From Alteraurantiacibacter hainanensis (GTDB lineage: Bacteria > Pseudomonadota > Alphaproteobacteria > Sphingomonadales > Sphingomonadaceae), in contig NZ_JAZAPB010000002.1 in NCBI RefSeq assembly GCF_036321025.1, positions 1,426,001 through 1,490,000 on the forward strand: a DNA stretch of 64,000 nucleotides, written 5' to 3'. The notes under the pieces were generated by a model that worked only from the letters and a program-made list of their open reading frames with translations, had not been told where the DNA came from and made no database searches. A program made the position numbers and the translations under genes. Position 1 is the stretch's first letter; each line of letters opens with the position of its first letter. This document shows, piece after piece, positions 8,657 to 19,450 of the stretch.

Positions 8657-9128
8657 CGCCGCCGGCCTGGTTCACGGTGCTGGCGAATTCCTCGAAATCG
8701 CGGGCCTCGGAAAAGTCGCGGTAGACGCTGGCGAAACGGATGTAGGCCACGGGATCGAGCTGACGCAGGCCTTCCATCACCATTTCGCCGATGCGGGCGG
8801 AGGGGATTTCGCTGTCGCCCGCTGTCTCGACCTGCCGCTGAATGCCGGACACGAGCTGGTCGACGCGTTCCTGCTCGATCCCGCGCTTGCGGCAAGCCAG
8901 GGCGACCGACTGCTCGATCTTGGACCGGTCGAAGCTCTCGCGCCGGGGCGGGGTGCCTTCGCCGGTGGATTTCAGAACGGTGACGTCGCGAAGCTGGACA
9001 CGTTCGAACGTGGTGAAGCGCGCGCCGCAGCCCTCGCACTGGCGGCGGCGGCGGATCGCCGTGTTGTCTTCAGTGGGGCGCGAATCCTTTACCTGGCTGT
9101 CGTCATGCGCGCAAAATGGGCAACGCAT
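8643..9128 (-). CDS. nrdR: transcriptional repressor NrdR
   Basis: ATP/dATP-sensing repressor of ribonucleotide reductase genes. The 161 residues show the N-terminal zinc ribbon (MRCPFCAHDDSQVKDSR...RRRRQCEGCGARFTTFER) followed by the ATP-cone domain. It sits in the common glyA-nrdR arrangement, with a small membrane-protein gene between them, and overlaps the methyltransferase gene downstream. Confidence 0.97.
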   Translation of the reverse strand: MRCPFCAHDDSQVKDSRPTEDNTAIRRRRQCEGCGARFTTFERVQLRDVTVLKSTGEGTPPRRESFDRSKIEQSVALACRKRGIEQERVDQLVSGIQRQVETAGDSEIPSARIGEMVMEGLRQLDPVAYIRFASVYRDFSEARDFEEFASTVNQAGGDERS

Positions 9129-9131
9129 GGG

Positions 9132-9353
9132 TCAGGGTCGGATCCGCTTGTAGATCATGAATCCAGCGCCCGCGACCAGTCCGATCGGCCATGTGACGAC
9201 CGGCAGGAGACCGGCCGCCAGGGCGCCGACTGCGGCTCCGGCCAGTACCGGCTTGGAAGAGGGATGTGCCAACCCGTCGCGGCCCATGGCCTTCACCTCG
9301 TCGACGGCGTCGGCGAGAATGCGATTGTCGATCGGCTTTTCAGGATCGGTCAT
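9132..9353 (-). CDS. small membrane protein
   Basis: The 73 residues have a soluble acidic N-terminal half (NRILADAVDEVKAMG), then a hydrophobic Ala/Gly-rich hairpin and a basic end (MIYKRIRP). It is separated from glyA and nrdR by only three bases each, so it is part of their operon. No family is recognised. Composition and codon use match its neighbours. Confidence 0.68.
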   Translation of the reverse strand: MTDPEKPIDNRILADAVDEVKAMGRDGLAHPSSKPVLAGAAVGALAAGLLPVVTWPIGLVAGAGFMIYKRIRP

Positions 9354-9356
9354 GTC

Positions 9357-10685
9357 CTACCTCCCGGGATAGACGGGGAACGCCCCGCACAGTTCACCCA
9401 CTTCGCGTCGCACGCGCTCTTCGACCTGCGCATCGCCTTCTTCGCCATTGCGTGCCATGCCGTCGATAACCTCGGCCATCAGGCCGCCGATCTTGCGGAA
9501 CTCCGCCGGGCCGAAGCCGCGCGTCGTGCCGGCCGGGGTGCCCAGGCGAACGCCGCTGGTGACGAAGGGCGAACGCGGCTCGAACGGGATGGCGTTCTTG
9601 TTGCAGGTCATCAGGGCGCGATCGAGGCCCTTTTCGGCTGCCTTGCCGGTCACGTCCTTGGGCGTGAGGTCGGCCAGCATCAGGTGATTGTCCGTCCCGC
9701 CAGAGACGATGGTGATCCCCGCTTCCGACAGGCTGGATGCGAGCGCCTTCGCGTTCTCGGTAATCGAGCGTGCATAGGTGCGGAATTCGGGGCGCAGCGC
9801 CTCTCCGAAAGCCACTGCCTTGCCGGCGATGGTGTGCATCAGCGGGCCGCCCTGCAGGCCGGGAAAGACGCCCATGTTGAGCGGCTTGGTCAGTTCCTCG
9901 TCGTTCCACAGGATGATGCCCGAACGCGGGCCGCGAAGGCTCTTGTGCGTCGTGCTCGTCACCACGTGGGCGTGTGGGAAGGGCGACGGGTGGACGCCGC
10001 CCACGACCAGTCCGGAAAAGTGCGAGATATCCGCCAGCAGGTAGGCACCGACCTCGTCGGCGATCTTGCGGAATTCGGCAAAGTCCCAGGTGCGCGGATA
10101 GGCCGTGCCGCCGCTGATGATCAGCTTGGGCTTGTGTTCGTGCGCCAGTGCGCGGACCTGGTCCATATCGATCCGGCTATCGTCACGCCGCACGCCATAG
10201 GGCACGGCGTTGAACCATTTGCCGCTCATGTTCACCGGCGAACCGTGCGTCAGGTGCCCGCCGCTGGCGAGGTCCAGACCCATGAAGGTATCGCCGGGGT
10301 TGAGCAGCGCCAGGAACACGGCCTGGTTCATCTGGCTGCCCGAGTTGGGCTGCACGTTCGCGAAATCGCAGCCGAACAGCTGTTTCGCGCGTTCGATGGC
10401 CAGCGTCTCCACCTGGTCCGCGTATTCGCAGCCGCCGTAGTAACGCTTGCCGGGATAGCCCTCTGCGTACTTGTTGGTGAACACGCTGCCGCAGGCTTCG
10501 AGCACGGCGGGGCTGGCGATGTTCTCGCTGGCGATCAGTTCGATGCCGTCGCGCTGGCGACCCAGTTCGCGGCCGATGATGGCGGCGACTTCCGGGTCGG
10601 CGTCTTCCAGGCTGTCGCTCCAGAAGCGGTCAAGCCAGGCCCTGTCGGCAGAGTTCGATGCGGCGGTTTGGGGTGCGGTGGTCAT
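9357..10685 (-). CDS. glyA: serine hydroxymethyltransferase
   Basis: PLP enzyme interconverting serine and glycine with tetrahydrofolate; main source of one-carbon units. At 442 residues it is normal length for the bacterial enzyme. Diagnostic are the N-terminal IELIASEN, the active-site PLP lysine in TSTTHKSLRGPRSG, and FSGLVVGGVHPSP. It is encoded 10 bp after rpiB and just before the small membrane protein and nrdR, probably a single transcript. No glycine riboswitch can be placed in the short gap upstream. Confidence 0.98.
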   Translation of the reverse strand: MTTAPQTAASNSADRAWLDRFWSDSLEDADPEVAAIIGRELGRQRDGIELIASENIASPAVLEACGSVFTNKYAEGYPGKRYYGGCEYADQVETLAIERAKQLFGCDFANVQPNSGSQMNQAVFLALLNPGDTFMGLDLASGGHLTHGSPVNMSGKWFNAVPYGVRRDDSRIDMDQVRALAHEHKPKLIISGGTAYPRTWDFAEFRKIADEVGAYLLADISHFSGLVVGGVHPSPFPHAHVVTSTTHKSLRGPRSGIILWNDEELTKPLNMGVFPGLQGGPLMHTIAGKAVAFGEALRPEFRTYARSITENAKALASSLSEAGITIVSGGTDNHLMLADLTPKDVTGKAAEKGLDRALMTCNKNAIPFEPRSPFVTSGVRLGTPAGTTRGFGPAEFRKIGGLMAEVIDGMARNGEEGDAQVEERVRREVGELCGAFPVYPGR

Positions 10686-10695
10686 CTATGGTCCT

Positions 10696-11130
10696 TCAGG
10701 ACGGGTTTGACAGTTTGTCGACGCGGCGCTGGTGCCGTCCGCCTTCGAACGGCGTTTCGAGGAAGGCGGTAACGCAGGCGCGGGCCATTTCCGGGCCGAT
10801 CATGCGCGCGCCCATGGCGATCATGTTCGCATCGTTGTGCGAGCGTGCGAAAGTCGCGGAAACCGGTTCGGATACCATGGCGCAGCGCACGCCCGGGTTG
10901 CGGTTGGCGGCCATCGAAATGCCAAGACCCGAACCGCACAGCGCGACGCCGAACTGCACCGTGCCTTCCGCGACGACCTGGGCAATCTTGTAGCCGTAAT
11001 CGGGATAGTCGACCGAGTCGGCCGTATCGGGGCCGAGGTCGGCAACTTCATGCCCCTGTTCGATAAGCCATTCCCGCAAATCGGCTTTCAGGTCGAGCGC
11101 GGCATGATCGGAGGCGATGGCAATCTTCAT
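10696..11130 (-). CDS. rpiB: ribose-5-phosphate isomerase B
   Basis: Interconverts ribose-5-phosphate and ribulose-5-phosphate in the pentose phosphate pathway. The 144 residues match RpiB/LacAB: MKIAIASDHAALDLK at the start, DYPDYGYKIA, the catalytic Cys in LCGSGLGISMAANR, and HNDANMIAMGARMIG. The ATG before KIAIASDH is chosen; a start 18 bases further upstream would add MIMCGT, which is not part of the fold. It is the first gene of the rpiB-glyA-nrdR-trmJ cluster. Confidence 0.96.
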   Translation of the reverse strand: MKIAIASDHAALDLKADLREWLIEQGHEVADLGPDTADSVDYPDYGYKIAQVVAEGTVQFGVALCGSGLGISMAANRNPGVRCAMVSEPVSATFARSHNDANMIAMGARMIGPEMARACVTAFLETPFEGGRHQRRVDKLSNPS

Positions 11131-11218
11131 GGTCCCGCACATAATCATGCAGGCTGCTCTTCGCTACCCGAAAAGGGGCGCAAAAAGGCTTTCTCCCCCA
11201 CAAGCGTGGCTGTGGTGG

Positions 11219-11581
11219 CTAGCCCGCCTTGTTTGCTGCCTTTTCCAGCGCGCCGCGAATGGCATCGATGTCATAGGGCTTGGCGATGGTCTCCATTTCG
11301 GAAAGGTCTTCCGGCAGGGGTTCGACCCCGTATCCGGTCGCGAAGACCACCGTCACGCTGCGCTGGCGCAGTTCGCGGGCCAGCGGGTAGCTTTCGCGGC
11401 CGTGCAGGTTCACATCGAGCACGGCGGCATCGAATGCTTCGGACGCGATGAGCTTCATCGCCTGATCCAGCGAGGAGGCAAACCGGGTCTCGGCCCCGGC
11501 GTCGATCATCATGTCCTCCAGAGCAAAGCCGATGATGGGTTCGTCCTCTACAAGCAGGAAGCGCTTTCCCTCGATCGTCAT
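11219..11581 (-). CDS. single-domain response regulator, FATGY (FAT GUY) type
   Basis: Stand-alone receiver domain of 120 residues with no output domain. The acidic pocket is E12/D13, the phospho-acceptor is D56 in AVLDVNLHG, the signature FATGY is at 80-84 and the conserved Lys is in AKPYD (K101). The FAT-x-x-Y motif marks the FAT GUY subgroup, members of which act in alphaproteobacterial general-stress phosphorelays (SdrG in Sphingomonas). Its start overlaps the stop of the upstream HWE kinase gene (ATGA), so the kinase is the likely partner. A longer reading exists upstream but lies within the kinase gene. Confidence 0.9.
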   Translation of the reverse strand: MTIEGKRFLLVEDEPIIGFALEDMMIDAGAETRFASSLDQAMKLIASEAFDAAVLDVNLHGRESYPLARELRQRSVTVVFATGYGVEPLPEDLSEMETIAKPYDIDAIRGALEKAANKAG

Positions 11582-13017
11582 TGAGCCTCTTCCGGCAGGA
11601 CCGTTTCGATCGTGCAGACAAGGCCTTCCGGCCGGAAATCCATGTCCACGCTGCCGTCTTCGCTCGAAAGTCCGCGTGCGATCAGCCTGGTGCCGAACCC
11701 GGAACGCTTGGGCTCTTCCACGGGCGGCCCTCCGGTTTCGCGCCACTGCAGTGTCAATTTGCGATCTCCCTTTCCGTCGATGATCGACCACTCGATCGCG
11801 ATGCGCCCCGTTTCGTTCGACAGGGCGCCGTACTTGATGGCGTTCGTGCAAAGTTCGTGAATGATCATGGCCAGCGAGACCGAAACCTGCGGGGGCAGTG
11901 TGAGCGTGGGACCTTCCATGTCGAAGCGGTCGATCTTGTCCCCGGCGGTCGCCTCGGCCGAGCTGGCAACGATGTCGGCCAGCCTCGCGGAACCCCAGCT
12001 CGTCTGGGTCAGCAGATTGTGTGCCGCGGCCAGTGCCTGCAGCCGGGCGTTGAAGATTGCCTGCGCGCCCCTTGTGCCTTCCACCGTGCTGAACGACTGG
12101 CTGGCGAGCCCCTGGACGATGGCGAGAGTATTCTTAACCCGGTGGTTGAGTTCGTTGATCAGCAGACGCTGGCGTTGTTCGTATTCGACTTCCTCGGTTA
12201 TGTCGTAGCCCTGGATCATGATCCCGGTCACGCTGTCGTCGTCCGCGAAGATCGGCTGGAAGATGAAATTCAGGTAGAGCCGGGCCGGTTCGGCATCCGC
12301 CTCCTTGTCCAGCAACACCATCTCGCGCCTGCCGACATAGGGTTCGCCGCTGGAGCGCACGCGGTCGAGCAGGTCGAGGAAGCCCTGGTCGACGACTTCG
12401 GGCAGGGCGTCGCGCACCCTCAGCCCCATGATGTCCCTTCGCCCGACAAGGTCGAGATAGGCCTCGTTGGTCATGCGGAAGCGATGGTCGTCACCTTCGA
12501 GCACGGCGACGAAGCCGGGAGCCTGCTCGAACATTTCCGTCATGCGGCGGCACTCCGCCTGCAGACTGCGGTTGCGCGCTTCGACCGCGTCCGCGCGGCG
12601 GACCACGTTCATCTCGTCGCGCAGACGGCGCAGGTTGTGAAGTTCGGTGACATCGACGGTGTGCTGCAGGATGTATTCCACCCTGCCTGCATCATCCAGC
12701 AGCGGCGTGTGCGTGGCGCTCCAGTAGCGCACGTCCATGCTGCCATCGGGGCGGGCGATGTCGTAGCGGATCAGGGCGATCTCGTCCGTCTCGCCGGTCT
12801 CGCGCGTGCGGCGAAGCGATTCATCGAGCTGGCGGAAGCTGTCGGTATCCGGGTCGCTGGGGAAGGCGTCGAACATCTTGCGCCCGATAATGTCCTCGCG
12901 CGACCGCATGGTCACGCGCAGGTACGCCTCGTTCATCCAGACGAGTGTGAAATCCGGGTCCATGATGACATAAGGATTGGGCGAACTGCCCAACAATGCC
13001 TCGAAATCAATCGGCAA
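11578..13017 (-). CDS. PAS-PAS HWE/HisKA_2 family sensor histidine kinase
   Basis: A cytoplasmic sensor kinase of 479 residues with no transmembrane segment. Two PAS domains (about 8-125 and 165-280) are followed by a HWE/HisKA_2 dimerisation and phosphotransfer region with His292 in NELNHRVKNTLAIVQG. The ATP-binding domain has HELCTNAIKYGALS (N box) and GFGTRLI (G box). HWE and HisKA_2 kinases often feed PhyR-type or FAT GUY regulators, and a matching regulator overlaps downstream. The signal is unknown; PAS1 lacks the GRNCRFLQ motif of a LOV photosensor. Confidence 0.92.
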   Translation of the reverse strand: MPIDFEALLGSSPNPYVIMDPDFTLVWMNEAYLRVTMRSREDIIGRKMFDAFPSDPDTDSFRQLDESLRRTRETGETDEIALIRYDIARPDGSMDVRYWSATHTPLLDDAGRVEYILQHTVDVTELHNLRRLRDEMNVVRRADAVEARNRSLQAECRRMTEMFEQAPGFVAVLEGDDHRFRMTNEAYLDLVGRRDIMGLRVRDALPEVVDQGFLDLLDRVRSSGEPYVGRREMVLLDKEADAEPARLYLNFIFQPIFADDDSVTGIMIQGYDITEEVEYEQRQRLLINELNHRVKNTLAIVQGLASQSFSTVEGTRGAQAIFNARLQALAAAHNLLTQTSWGSARLADIVASSAEATAGDKIDRFDMEGPTLTLPPQVSVSLAMIIHELCTNAIKYGALSNETGRIAIEWSIIDGKGDRKLTLQWRETGGPPVEEPKRSGFGTRLIARGLSSEDGSVDMDFRPEGLVCTIETVLPEEAQ

Positions 13018-13125
13018 TGGTAACGCTCACGGAAAAGTCCCTCCTCTCCTCACGCGGCAAGAGCGCACGATGCCCCCATGTGGTTCCCGCGCAAGCGCCG
13101 GGAGAGTGTGGATTTTTGTAATTGT

Positions 13126-13761
13126 TCAGGAAAGGGCCTTCTTCACCCACTTCCAGAGAGCCTTGACCTCCTTCGCCGCCTTGCCTTCCGCGTCGATCTC
13201 GCTGGCCACTTCGCCCTTCGACGAGGATCGGTGGAAGTCGGCCCTGTCGCCAAAGGTTATCGGGCAGGTGTCGAGCCCCAGTTCCTTTGCCGCCACCTTT
13301 GCGTCGGCCACCATCTTCGTGGCGCCTGCCGGTACGCCGTTCAGTACGACGTGGGTCGGCGTGTCGGTGAAACTAACCATGTCGGCAATGCCTTCCAGCG
13401 CATGCAGGTCGAAGGCGCGGGGACGGGTGGGAATCAGCACCAGGTCCGCCGCCTTCACCGCTTCGCGCATGGCGGCCTCCGCGTGGGGCGGAGTGTCGAT
13501 GACAACAATATCCATGCCTTCGCGGCCAGCATTGTCGATGGTGCGTGAAAGGCGCGCAGGCGGGCTGGTGACGACCGTGGGCAGGAATTCGCCGCGCCAG
13601 TCGCCCCAGGCGGCAGCGGTGGCCTGCGGATCGGTGTCGATGACGCAGGCCGACATCTTGTTCTGCACGGCGACCGTTGCGAGATGCAGGGCAAGCGTGG
13701 TCTTTCCGGATCCGCCCTTCTGGCTGACGACGGCGATGACCTTGGGTTTGGAAATTGACAC
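13126..13761 (-). CDS. ParA/MipZ-family ATPase (orphan)
   Basis: A 211-residue P-loop ATPase of the ParA/MinD superfamily with deviant Walker A (SQKGGSGKTT), Walker A' (DTDPQATAAAWGDWR) and Walker B (MDIVVIDTPPHAE). There is no ParB, no N-terminal HTH and no parS-like repeat nearby, so it is not a standard segregation locus. Proteins of this size in alphaproteobacteria include orphan ParA-like positioning factors. A GTG start is preferred because AGGAGCG lies 7 bases upstream. The cargo it positions, if any, is unknown. Confidence 0.82.
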   Translation of the reverse strand: MSISKPKVIAVVSQKGGSGKTTLALHLATVAVQNKMSACVIDTDPQATAAAWGDWRGEFLPTVVTSPPARLSRTIDNAGREGMDIVVIDTPPHAEAAMREAVKAADLVLIPTRPRAFDLHALEGIADMVSFTDTPTHVVLNGVPAGATKMVADAKVAAKELGLDTCPITFGDRADFHRSSSKGEVASEIDAEGKAAKEVKALWKWVKKALS

Positions 13762-13838
13762 GAGAGAACGCTCCTGAACGAGAGACCGGCCTCTCCTCTC
13801 CGGCTCAGGCTTATGTCACCTGCGAGGCGGCGCGTCCA

Positions 13839-14390
13839 TCATTCGATTGCTGCATTGCACCATTTGCCGGGTTCGATGCCGTCCAGGCTCCAGTCGCCCA
13901 CCCTCCAGCGCACCAGGCGCAGCGTGGGATGGCCCACGGCGGCGGTCATGCGGCGAACCTGCCGGTTGCGGCCTTCGCGGATGGTGAGGCGCAGCCAGCT
14001 GTCGGCTACCGTCTTGCGGAAACGCACCGGCGGATCGCGCGGCCAAAGGTCAGGATCTGCGATCCTTTCGGCCTGGGCGGGGCGGGTGAGTCCGTCCTTC
14101 AGTTCAACGCCCTGTGCGAGCCGGGTGAGGGCAGCATCGTCAGGTTCGCCCTCGACCTGCACCAGATAGGTCTTGGCCAGCTTGAACTTCGGATCGGCAA
14201 TGCGCGCCTGGAGCCTGCCGTCGTCGGTAAGGAGCAGGAGACCCTCACTGTCCCGGTCAAGCCTTCCGGCGGGATAGACGCCGGGCACGTCGATGAAGTC
14301 GGACAGCGTTGCGCGCTGCGTCGGGCTGCCCCGGTCGGTGAACTGGGATAGCACGCCCATCGGCTTGTTGAAGAGGATCAGGCGGGGCAA
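13839..14390 (-). CDS. rluE: rRNA pseudouridine synthase, RluE-like
   Basis: Isomerises uridine to pseudouridine in 23S rRNA (RluE acts at U2457 in E. coli). The 183 residues lack the S4 domain and begin straight into the catalytic fold: LILFNKPMGVLSQFTD, then the catalytic aspartate in GRLDRDSEGLLLLTDDG, and REGRNRQVRRMTAAVGHPTLRL, all typical of the RsuA/RluB/E/F group. Short length and missing S4 domain favour RluE over RsuA or RluB. It starts 14 bases from the NTF2-like gene. Confidence 0.88.
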   Translation of the reverse strand: MPRLILFNKPMGVLSQFTDRGSPTQRATLSDFIDVPGVYPAGRLDRDSEGLLLLTDDGRLQARIADPKFKLAKTYLVQVEGEPDDAALTRLAQGVELKDGLTRPAQAERIADPDLWPRDPPVRFRKTVADSWLRLTIREGRNRQVRRMTAAVGHPTLRLVRWRVGDWSLDGIEPGKWCNAAIE

Positions 14391-14404
14391 TTTCTTCCCC
14401 TGAC

Positions 14405-14800
14405 CTAGGCGGTCAGCGCCTCATGCCACGCTGCAGAATCAGTGGTCTGGTGAACGCCCATCAGCTTGCCATCACGAACAGGCCACGTGTGGGCAAAGCG
14501 AGCCGCGATCGGCTTTCCGGTTTCACGCGCCGTCCCACGATAGACGCCAAAGGCCACGATACTGTCCTCGGTGGCGGAAAGGCTCTCGACATCCGAATGC
14601 ATGTCGAAGTTCTCGCCGATGACACCCCAGCAATCGCGCATCATCGCTTCGCGGCCATCGAAAATTCCACCAAGGCCCAGCGGTAAGCCGGGGGTGAGAT
14701 CGCCGCGAAACTCCGAGTGCATCATGTTCATCAAAGTGTCGATGTCACCCGATCCAAGAGCCTTGTAGAGCCGTTCACCGAGATCCTTCACGTCCGACAC
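14405..14800 (-). CDS. NTF2-like/SnoaL-like protein
   Basis: A 131-residue cone-shaped NTF2-like fold protein: an N-terminal helix (LGERLYKALGSGDIDTLMNMM), then strands with TPGLPLGLGGIFDGREAMMRDCWGVI and a C-terminal AARFAHTWPVRDGKLMGVHQTTD, the classic SnoaL/DUF4440-type pattern. It lies 10 bp downstream of rpoD on the same strand. The substrate is unknown; many members are small-molecule enzymes or stress-associated proteins. Confidence 0.78.
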   Translation of the reverse strand: MSDVKDLGERLYKALGSGDIDTLMNMMHSEFRGDLTPGLPLGLGGIFDGREAMMRDCWGVIGENFDMHSDVESLSATEDSIVAFGVYRGTARETGKPIAARFAHTWPVRDGKLMGVHQTTDSAAWHEALTA

Positions 14801-14810
14801 GCAGATACCG

Positions 14811-16838
<2,028 letters not shown>

Positions 16839-16846
16839 TTTGCGCG

Positions 16847-18721
16847 TCAATCCGTTTCCTGTTCGGCGACCTGCCTGTCGGCGGCTGCCTGATCTTGTGT
16901 GTCAAACGCCTCTGAAGCGGCGCGTTTCCTTGTCATTTGCCCGAGTCGCGAATCGATTTCCAGCTTTCGTTTGCGCAGGCGCTGTTGCTCGGCAAACGCA
17001 CCCTCCGGGTCTGTATCGAAGCGACGCGTGGCCTCCGCAATTGCCGCATCGAGCGCTGGCCTTTCGACCAGCAGGGCAATGGCTTCGGCCAGATCCTGCC
17101 TCGCCTCGTCCGGATCGGGACCTTCCATCAGGAAGGAGAAACGGGTGTTATCCGGTGCGGGCGGCAGGGTGTCGTGAACCGATATGGGCGAATTGTCGGC
17201 GGCTTCAAGCTCTTGGGCATGATCGAGCAGAAAATTCACCGAACGAGCCAGTGGCCCGCCTTCGCAATCGAGGGACAACAGGGCATCGGCATGGCGGTGA
17301 ATTTCGCGCGGATGGCGGGCCAGGCCATGAAGCACGGCGGCAACCAGCACGTCGCGAAAGGCCCCGGCAGTCGCCTGCCGCAGACGCTGCGTAACCTGCG
17401 GAGAAGTGCGCACGGGTCCGTTCTTGCGAAAGCCGCCGTCCTTCCGGAACTGGCGCGGCGGGAAGGCGAACGCGCCATAGCGATCCAGCAGTTCGCGGCG
17501 GTAAAGCGAGCGGATGTCGGGATGCTGGATGGCATCGACGTGCGCCAGCAGGCGCGCCTTCAGCCCGGCCTTGTCTTCCGGAGAGGCGAGGGGGGCTGCG
17601 TCGCGCTCGTGCTCCCAGACGAGATCGAGCAGCGACATCGGATTTGCCAGCAGCGCGTCCATTCCCTTGCGACCGTCGCGCTTGATCAGGTCATCCGGGT
17701 CCAGACCTGCGGGCAGTTGCACGATCTGCAGCGAGTTGCCGGGGCGCAGCAGGGGGAGGGCGCGCGTGGCGGCCCGCATGGCGGCGCGGCGTCCGGCATT
17801 GTCGCCATCGAAGCACAGCACCGGCTTGTCCGCCATGCGCCACAGCAGTTCGACCTGCTGCTCCGTCAGGGCGGTGCCCATGGGCGCGACCGCATCCTCG
17901 ATCCCGGCCGCTGCCAGGGCGATCACGTCCATGTAGCCCTCGGCCACGATCACGCGCGCGGTCTTGCGACTCGCAGCGGCGGCGCGGTGGATGTTGTAGA
18001 GCGTGCGGCCCTTGTCGAACAAAGGCGTATCCGGGCTGTTGAGATACTTGGCGACTCCGTCCCTGTCCTGCAGGATGCGTCCGCCAAAGGCGATCACCCG
18101 CTCGCGTGCATCCTGGATCGGCAGCATAACGCGGCCGCGAAAGCGCGAGTAGGGGACCTTGTCCTCCACCTCGATCAGCAGACCCGCCTCGATCAGCAGG
18201 GCCTCGTCAAAATGGGAGAGGGCCATTTTTAAGGCCTGCTTGTCGTCAGGAGCCCAGCCGAAGCCGAAACGATGGGCGGTGTGTTCGGAAATGCCGCGCC
18301 GTTCCAGGTAGGCGCGCGCCTCTGCCCCGGCAGGAGAAGCGAGCTGGGCAACGAACCAGTCCTGAGCCGCGGCCATCACGTCGTGCAGGGTGGCGCGCTG
18401 TTCGGCCCGCTGTGCCGCGCGGGGATCGGGGGTGGGCACTTCCATGCCCGCTTCCGCCGCCAGTTCCTTTACCGCATCCATGAAGGGCAGGCCGTGCTGC
18501 TCCATCATCCAGTCGATCGCGCCGCCATGCTGCTGGCAGCCGAAGCAGTGGTAGAACCCCTTCTGGTCGTTGACGTAGAAGCTGGGTGTCTTCTCCGAAT
18601 GGAACGGGCAGCACGCCTTCCACTCGCGTCCGGCGCGCTGCAGTTTCACCGTGCGCTGGATCAGCGCGGACAAGGTTATCCGCGATTTGAGTTCATCCAG
18701 CCATGCGGGGGAAAGCGCCAT
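16847..18721 (-). CDS. dnaG: DNA primase
   Basis: Makes RNA primers for chromosomal replication and interacts with the replicative helicase through its C-terminal domain. The 624 residues show the N-terminal CHC2 zinc finger (CCPFHSEKTPSFYVNDQKGFYHCFGC), the catalytic core, the TOPRIM motif with EGYMDVIAL and LCFDGDNAGRRAA, and a C-terminal helicase-binding region. It lies immediately upstream of rpoD, within overlap distance of a possible TTG start of that gene. Confidence 0.98.
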   Translation of the reverse strand: MALSPAWLDELKSRITLSALIQRTVKLQRAGREWKACCPFHSEKTPSFYVNDQKGFYHCFGCQQHGGAIDWMMEQHGLPFMDAVKELAAEAGMEVPTPDPRAAQRAEQRATLHDVMAAAQDWFVAQLASPAGAEARAYLERRGISEHTAHRFGFGWAPDDKQALKMALSHFDEALLIEAGLLIEVEDKVPYSRFRGRVMLPIQDARERVIAFGGRILQDRDGVAKYLNSPDTPLFDKGRTLYNIHRAAAASRKTARVIVAEGYMDVIALAAAGIEDAVAPMGTALTEQQVELLWRMADKPVLCFDGDNAGRRAAMRAATRALPLLRPGNSLQIVQLPAGLDPDDLIKRDGRKGMDALLANPMSLLDLVWEHERDAAPLASPEDKAGLKARLLAHVDAIQHPDIRSLYRRELLDRYGAFAFPPRQFRKDGGFRKNGPVRTSPQVTQRLRQATAGAFRDVLVAAVLHGLARHPREIHRHADALLSLDCEGGPLARSVNFLLDHAQELEAADNSPISVHDTLPPAPDNTRFSFLMEGPDPDEARQDLAEAIALLVERPALDAAIAEATRRFDTDPEGAFAEQQRLRKRKLEIDSRLGQMTRKRAASEAFDTQDQAAADRQVAEQETD

Positions 18722-18754
18722 TGCGCGAGTGTGTCACACAAACGGGCGATTCGG

Positions 18755-19450
18755 CTAGTCGGCCCCGGCTCCTTCTCCAGAGATCTCTTCCTCGTCCTGT
18801 TCTTCCGGCGGGAAAGGGCCGGTGCCTGTCGCGCGGCCGTTCTCCGTGCCCACGGCGTAGGCTTCTGCCGGCCCGTCAGGGGGGAGGGTGGATTGCCAGA
18901 AGAAGGTGAGTTCCTCGCCCTCCGTCCACCCGTCGCTCATCTCCACGCGCCACACCAGCGCGCCATTGTCCTCCTGCACGCGCAGGACATAGCCTTCGCC
19001 CAGCACGGCCTCGGCCTGCGTGCGATCGAAGCCGATATTGTTGGCAAAGCCGGCGGCACGGCGCGTGGTCCGGAACGCGACCGGCGTGTCTAGCGGATCG
19101 ACGATCTCCTTCGGCGTCACCCGGTGGACATAGGTGTAGACCGTGTCTTCCGGCTGCTCGCCGGGCACGCACTCCTCGGCCGGTGCATCGCCCTCGGCAG
19201 GGGCGGGACAGGTGACGAAGCTGACGATATCGGCAATCGCTCGCCCGTCCAGAACCAGCTCGCTTTCCACCTCGGTCCCCTGGGGGCCTGAAATCCGCGG
19301 GCCGAGTTCCATGTCGTTGAAGCCGGATGCAACAAGCGTGCGGGGGCCCGCCACGGTGGGGGTGGGAGATGGCGTCGGCTCGGGCTGGGGTTCCGAGCCG
19401 CAGGCGGTCAACATGCCGAGAAAGGGAAGGGCGAACGCGACTTTTCTCAC
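18755..19450 (-). CDS. putative lipoprotein
   Basis: A 231-residue protein with a signal peptide ending in a lipobox (LGMLTAC), then a proline/threonine-rich linker (PQPEPTPSPTPT) and a globular domain with several Cys (VTCPAP, EECVPG). It starts at GTG, overlapping the yqeY stop by three bases (GTGA), so it is translationally coupled. I recognise no domain; location at the outer or inner membrane facing the periplasm is inferred from the lipobox. Confidence 0.75.
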   Translation of the reverse strand: MRKVAFALPFLGMLTACGSEPQPEPTPSPTPTVAGPRTLVASGFNDMELGPRISGPQGTEVESELVLDGRAIADIVSFVTCPAPAEGDAPAEECVPGEQPEDTVYTYVHRVTPKEIVDPLDTPVAFRTTRRAAGFANNIGFDRTQAEAVLGEGYVLRVQEDNGALVWRVEMSDGWTEGEELTFFWQSTLPPDGPAEAYAVGTENGRATGTGPFPPEEQDEEEISGEGAGAD

